A stretch of 64,000 bases of DNA from Paralithodes platypus (taxonomy: Eukaryota; Arthropoda; Malacostraca; Decapoda; Lithodidae). Location: the NCBI GenBank assembly GCA_032716605.1, contig CM064571.1, forward strand, positions 18,759,856 through 18,823,855. Reading direction: 5' to 3'. This document shows, piece after piece, positions 59,171 to 64,000 of this stretch. The notes under the pieces were generated by a model. That model ran no database searches and was not told where the DNA came from. It worked only from the letters and a program-made list of their open reading frames with translations. The position numbers and the translations under genes were made by a program. Positions within the stretch are counted from its first letter, which is position 1; each line of letters opens with the position of its first letter.

Positions 59171-59320
59171 TGTCTTGATAGCGTAATGGATAAATGTGCG
59201 GAATTTTGGTGTGAGTATCCTAGGTTCGAGTCCTTGGAGTGCCACATGTATTTGTTGATTTCATTAATTGAGTTTAGAGGTGAAGTTGGTTGGTGGAAAA
59301 AACATAATATTTCATAATTT
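59171..59320 (+). mobile_element. tRNA-derived SINE-1, best copy
   Basis: 'gtcttgatagcgtaatgg' (A-box region) and 'ggttcgagtcc' (B-box), then the body 'gttggttggtggaaaaaac'. Confidence 0.7.
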
Positions 59321-59519
59321 GATATTGCTAAAGCGTTTTTCCACCTAGCGATTTTGTTTAGTGTGTTGTCGTTTCGATAGTTTTTAATTTTATTGAGCTC
59401 ATTATTTATTTGAACAGTAACTTAGAGTTTGTTTTAAAGTTTTATATTTTGATGAGTGCTTTTGTCCCAGTTTTGGTTTGTTTATTTTGCAAGTTTTACA
59501 TTATAATAACTGTGTTTGT

Positions 59520-59640
59520 GGTTTAGATGCTTATGTTCTGGGTGTGCTGTCCGAGTTGAAATCCCAGGAGGACCATAATGCTTTCATTAGTTTATTCAAG
59601 TGCATTGGGGTTTGTAATAGATAATTAATGCTAAGAACTG
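59520..59640 (+). mobile_element. tRNA-derived SINE, second subfamily, 5'-truncated
   Basis: It shares 'tagatgcttatgttctgg' and 'gtttattcaagtgcattggg' with 38172-38310. The B-box is degraded to 'gagttgaaatccc'. Confidence 0.6.
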
Positions 59641-60207
59641 GGTGTTACTTATTACCAAGATTTTGTAGCGAAATAGGTTGTTCTTTTCTTTCATAATTTG
59701 ATTTTGCTAAAGCGTTTTTCCACATAGATTTTGTTTAGTGTGTTGTCGTTTCAATAGTTTTTAATTGTAACGAGTTCTTTATATTAATTTGAACCTCAAA
59801 TTTTGATCGATTTCAAGTTTTATGTTTTGATTAATTGCACATAGCGATTTTGAATAGTTGCTTTGTCTTTATATTGTCTGGTCCCAGTTTTGGTTAGTTT
59901 ATTTTGCAAGTTTTACAATTAGTATTTTACAATTGTGTTCCTTTAGTAAGCATTGTTTCCACATACCGGTAGCGATTTTGATAAGTTATTTTGCCTTCAT
60001 ATTGTCTTTGTCCAAGTTTTAGTTTGTTTAGTTTGCAAGTTTTACATTTTATTTTCATAAACATATTTTACTATAGCGTTGTTTCCACATAGCGAATTTG
60101 ATGAGTTCTTTCGCCTTTATATTGTCTTAGTCCCAGTTTTGGTTTGTTTATTTTGCAAGTCACAATTTACTAGATTAACTTGGTAATGTAGTAATGTACA
60201 CCCTATA

Positions 60208-60733
60208 CATACATACATACATACATACACAAAATTTCAAGACTGAGTGTTCCACACATAAGTGCAGTTTCAGTCTCTTGTCCTAATGGCGGCATTCCAG
60301 GCAACCCTGTTAAGGGCTGCTTCACTTGTCAAGTTCTTGGATTTGAGATCGCGCGTCTATAGTCCGATCCCAGGTCTTCCTCGGTCCACCCCTTGGTGCA
60401 GCTCCCTCCACAATCACAGACCTGCATTTTTTCACCCAATTTTGTTCATCCATTCTCTCCACATATCCATACCATCCCAATCTACTTGTATGCATCATCT
60501 CGCTAATACTCTTTATACCTAAACGTCTCCTCAGCTCAACATTTGTTATTCTATCCTGTAGCCTGGCCCCACACATCCATCTCACCATTCTCATCTCATT
60601 ACGCTCCATTCTGTTGACATCCTCTACTTTAACGGCCCATGTTTCTGAGGCATACGTCATTGCACTTCTAACACATGAGGCATACACCTTTCCCTTCAGG
60701 GGGAGAGGCATTCTTTTCATGGTCAGGATTGGC
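60208..60733 (-). mobile_element. LINE (family beta) 3' half
   Basis: The minus-strand frame (60735-60322) reads Y-A-S-E-T-W-A-V, R-M-V-R-W-M-C-G and L-G-W-Y-G-Y-V-E-R-M. A (TATG)n tail lies at 60207-60230. It interrupts family C: 'gtacaccctat' is on the left and 'atgtggtggattg' resumes on the right. Confidence 0.8.
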
Positions 60734-60734
60734 A

Positions 60735-60975
60735 TATGTGGTGGATTGTGTTCTATTATTGCATAATTCCATTTTGCTGAAGCGTTGTTTCCACATAGCG
60801 ATTTTGATTAGTTGTTTTGTGTTTTTACTGTGTTCGTCTCAGTTTTTGTTTGTTTATGTTGCAAGTTTTACATTATAATTTCATAATTTTATTTTGCTAA
60901 AGCGTTTCCACATAGCGATTTTGATTAGTTCTTTTGCCTTTATATTGTCCTTGTCCAAGTTTTGGGTTGTTTATA
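60735..60975 (+). repeat. Family C fragments
   Basis: 'gcgttgtttccacatagcga' near 60780 and a variant near 60900, each with a 'gcaagttttacatt' or 'gcaagtactg' end. Confidence 0.6.
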
Positions 60976-61155
60976 TTGCAAGTACTGTACTGTATTACAA
61001 TTGCAAGTACTGTACTGTATTACAATTGCAAGTACTGTACTGTATTACAATTGCAAGTACTGTACTGTATTACAATTGCAAGTACTGTACTGTATTACAT
61101 TATAATTGCAAGTACTGTACTGTATTACAATTGCAAGTACTGTACTGTATTACAT
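60975..61155. repeat. 25-bp minisatellite, about 7 copies
   Basis: The unit 'attgcaagtactgtactg' + 'tattaca'. It grew from the 3' end of a family C copy, whose 'gcaagt' is part of the unit. Confidence 0.93.
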
Positions 61156-61499
61156 TATAATTTCATAGTTATATTTTGCTTAAGCATTGTTTACACATAG
61201 CAATTTTGATCAAGTTCTTTAGTCATTATGCTGTGTTTGTCTCAGTTTTGGTTTGTTTATTTTGCAAGCTTTACATTACAACTATAGTAAGAGTCCCTTT
61301 GTTGTATGTAGTATATGTGTATGTATATTCTCAGGCACATACCTCATAGCTTGGGGTAGCTGACTTGTTACAGGGACTTAAAGTGGATATTTACCATGAA
61401 TCGTTAGACCGAGCTGCCCACCAATGACACGGTGTGGGATCGAAGTGCAGGCCCTTCTATCAGCAACCATACGCGCTAACGCCCATAGCACAGCCCGTG

Positions 61500-61725
61500 G
61501 AAACAGATTAACTTGCTCATGTAGTAATGTACACCCTTTGTGGTGGATTGTGATAGCGATTTTGATTAGTTATTTACTAGAACGTCCCTGACTTCCCAAA
61601 TTGACTAATTCCTTGAACGTGACTATAGTGCGTTGTTATGTGTGCGATGGGTTTACTTGGGAAACAGATTAACTTGCTCATGTAGTAATGTACACCCTAT
61701 GTGGTGGATTGTGTTCTTGTGGTGG
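61500..61725 (+). repeat. Family C copies
   Basis: Two 'tcatgtagtaatgtacaccc' occurrences lie at about 61517 and 61678, with 'gaacgtccctgacttccc' between them. Confidence 0.65.
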
Positions 61726-61885
61726 ATTGTGTCTTCGTGGTGCAATGCATAAGTGTGTTGATTTTCGGTGTGAGCATCCTAGGTTCGAATCCCCGGACTG
61801 CCACATGTGTTTGTTAATGTTATTAATCGAGTTTAGGAGTAAAGTTGGTTGGTGGAGAGAACATAATATTTCATAAATTGTATTT
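61722..61885 (+). mobile_element. tRNA-derived SINE-1
   Basis: 'gtcttcgtggtgcaatgc' head, 'ggttcgaatccccggactgcc', body 'gttggttggtggagagaac'. Confidence 0.65.
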
Positions 61886-62011
61886 TAGTAAGAGTTTTGT
61901 CCACATAGCGATTTTGATATAAGTTATTTTGCCTTTATATTGTCTTTGTCCAAGTTTTTGGTTTTGTTTAGTTTGCAAGTTTAACATTTTAAATTATATT
62001 ATTATAAATCT

Positions 62012-63178
62012 ATCTATCTATCTATTGCCTGACGCCGTGATCCCCGAAGGGGTGGCCACAAACGAACCGCCCCCATGCACCTCTGTCCCCAGTCAGTCGA
62101 CGCCCCTCCCCCCAACCAGCACCACCTTCGTTCATGTACTTCCTCACTCCATCCTTCCACCTCATATTCGGTCTACCTCTCCCCCTCTGTCCCTCTACCT
62201 CGCTCTCATACACCCTCTTAGTCATTCTCTCGCTTTCCATACGTTCCATATGGCCGAACCATCTCAAGTTGTTCCTTTTCACACTTTCCAGCACATCTAC
62301 CTCCACACCACACCTCCTTCTTACTTCCTCATTAGTCTGTCTATCCCTCCATGTAACTCCGCACGCACTCCTTAAGTAATTCATTTCCACTGCTCTCACT
62401 CTTGGTCTGAGTCTCTCAACCAACGTCCATGCTTCGCTTCCGTAAGTCAGTGTCGGGATTACCACACTGTCATGCAAGGACTTCTTCACTTCCATACTGA
62501 CCACCCTATTTCTTGTTACTGCTTTTAGCGTTCCTACAACCCTCTTCCCCTGTTGTACCCTCTCCCGCACCTCTTCATCCATAGTCCCATCTTTACTCAA
62601 CACACTGCCCAGATACTTAAAAGAGTTGACGATCTCCATAGCCTGACCGTTCAGCTTCACCTCACACTCTGTGACTTCACCCCTTTCGAAGACCATAACC
62701 TTGCTCTTCCCCGTATTTACCTTCAAATTCCGTTTTTCGCACACTGTTCCAAACTCATTTACCAGACCCTGCAACTCCCATTCATTATCACTCATCAGAA
62801 CTGTATCATCCGCAAACAGCAGTATAGGTAGCTTCCACTCAATTCCTCCCTTTTCAGCGATACACCAACATCCACTGCTCTTGATAGTATTTCTTTCATA
62901 ACTCCATCCATATATACAGTAAACAACCACGGGGACATCACACACCCCTGTTTCAAACCAACATTCAGGTCAAAGAACTCGCTCTGCTCACTCTCCACAC
63001 GTACTGCCGCCTTTGCACCCTCATACATGCTCTTCACTGCTTTCAGCAACTTGCCCTCTACTCCGTATATTCTAAGTACTTTCCACAAACCTTCTCTATC
63101 CACTCTGTCATAGGCCTTCTCCAAGTCCATAAAGGCAACATACACCTTTTGTTTCTTCTCCAGATACTTCTCCACAAC
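62012..63178 (-). mobile_element. LINE (family alpha), longer reverse transcriptase copy
   Basis: The minus-strand frame 63175-62795 includes V-A-F-M-D-L-E-K-A-Y-D-R-V (the RT-2 region) and G-C-V-M-S-P-W-L-F. A one-base deletion near 62847 shifts to the frame 62945-62022, which holds F-A-D-D-T-V-L-M and the C-terminal tail. Otherwise it is almost identical to 23040-24037. The end is (GATA)n. It is 5'-truncated. Confidence 0.88.
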
Positions 63179-63279
63179 TTTATTTATTGATTTACTTTAT
63201 ATATTTATATATATTTACATTATACAGTATATTTACTTTATATATATATTGACTAACCTGCCTTCGGGTATTTATATAA

Positions 63280-63640
63280 TATGTTACTACCCGAGTGGTG
63301 ACTGGCTGGGATATTTGGGCCTCCCCTACGACCTGTGCGGGTAGAGGCTTGACTTATCAGGTTGCGGAAGACCCATTTATTCCGACGAGATGAGCCTTTT
63401 TTACACCACCCCTTTCTCTCTCACTGTGTCTTATTCTTCTTCTCTTCGCACTGGTGGAAAGGGAAATCGTGGCAGATGACCATGTCAACGATGGCTCCTT
63501 GAAAACCTCCGAGGGTCCTTGAGATACGGCTAGAGCGGTGAGATTGGATACGACCCCGACTGGTGCACCCTTGCCACTGCGAGGTATTAGATAGCTGACA
63601 GGGACCACTTCCATTTAACACTGTGTACCAATGATGTAGT
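63280..63640. other. Unassigned, possibly retroelement-derived
   Basis: GC-richer segment with a minus-strand open frame (63614-63357). I recognise no domain. It lies just upstream of the truncated LINE and may belong to another element. Confidence 0.3.
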
Positions 63641-63641
63641 T

Positions 63642-63690
63642 TTCATGATATTCTGGAAGGTATTAGACGATTTTGTTCAGCTTGGGAAAG
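63642..63690 (+). mobile_element. Family B scrap
   Basis: 'attagacgattttgttcagc' and 'ttgggaaagatg'. Confidence 0.45.
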
Positions 63691-63800
63691 ATGTCTACCC
63701 ATTAAAAGGCTACAGACACTCAATTAATCGCAAGGTCCAGGGTTCGAATCCCGGGTGGACTGTATGATGTTTTTCTCAAGTGGCATTACTTGATTTAAAA
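63690..63800 (+). mobile_element. tRNA-like SINE head
   Basis: 'gggttcgaatcccgg' is a strong B-box, and 'gtctacc' could pair with 'ggtggac' as an acceptor stem. The D-arm is poor, so a SINE or tRNA pseudogene is likelier than a tRNA. Confidence 0.5.
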
Positions 63801-63809
63801 GGTGTCAAT

Positions 63810-64000
63810 TAACCCAGATTAACTTGCTCATGTAGTAATGTACACCTTATGTGGTGGATTGTGTTCTTTTATTTCATTAATATTTTTTAGTAAGCGTTGT
63901 TTCCACATAGCAATTTTGATAAGTTAATTTGACTTTATATTGTCTTTGTCGCAGTTTTGGTTTGCTTTGTTTGCAAGTTTTACATTTTAATTAATCCTTT
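63810..64000 (+). repeat. Family C copy, running to the window edge
   Basis: 'agattaacttgctcatgtag' to 'ttgcaagttttacattttaa'. One of the cleaner copies. Confidence 0.7.

Larger units (their letters stand above)
58690..60170 (+). repeat. Block of family C fragments
   Basis: 'ttgtttccacatagcgattt' or variants recur near 58700, 59060, 59340, 59720, 59950 and 60085. Each is followed by 'ccagttttggtttgttta' and 'gcaagttttaca'. SINE copies are inserted among them. Confidence 0.65.

Overview
The window looks like invertebrate nuclear DNA, most likely from a decapod crustacean. This is an inference from short GT-AG exons in long introns, very dense (CT)n, (CA)n and (TA)n microsatellites, many LINE, SINE and MITE copies, and an arthropod-type fasciclin gene. 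There is no sign of prokaryotic or viral gene organisation. Most open frames are chance frames through simple repeats or transposon remnants. An assembly gap of 100 N lies at 54292-54391.

The one clear host gene is on the minus strand, 27213 down to 10138. Thirteen coding exons, all with GT donors and AG acceptors and with matching phases, join into one reading frame of about 1,448 codons. The order is an EMI cysteine module (2 exons), four FAS1 domains (3, 2, 3 and 3 exons), then a very long last exon. That exon finishes FAS1-4 and adds a Ser-rich tail with two RGD motifs, an array of about 34 seven-residue repeats and an Arg/Lys-rich end. This is the TGFBI/periostin/midline-fasciclin layout, a secreted matrix and cell-adhesion protein. 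The signal-peptide exon was not found.

The introns of this gene hold at least seven decayed copies ('ghosts') of its own exons (C, D twice, F, H, J, L), several still in phase with an intact splice site. This is the most unusual observation in the window. The introns also hold LINE fragments, MITEs, an inverted Penelope-like terminal pair with hammerhead-like cores, and a tRNA-derived hairpin element.

Upstream of the fasciclin gene (27.2-30.1 kb) is a perfect RFX X-box beside a CRE-like site. At 29946-30092 there may be the first exon of a plus-strand gene ending in a GTAAGT donor, and a possible further exon lies at 56790-56921. Both are tentative.

The rest is repeats. Family A is a MITE of about 335 bp with TTAA termini and ends reading GGGGAGG/CCTCCCC (about 13 copies or pieces). 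Family B is a TTAA-CCCTTT...AAAGGG-TTAA piggyBac-like foldback MITE. Family C is a repeat carrying 'gtagtaatgtacaccctat' and 'ttccacatagcgattttga', dense from 55 kb to the end. There are also tRNA-derived SINEs, several LINE families, minisatellites of 25, 36, 39, 47, 58, 60 and 72-83 bp, and long homopurine, homopyrimidine and poly-T tracts.
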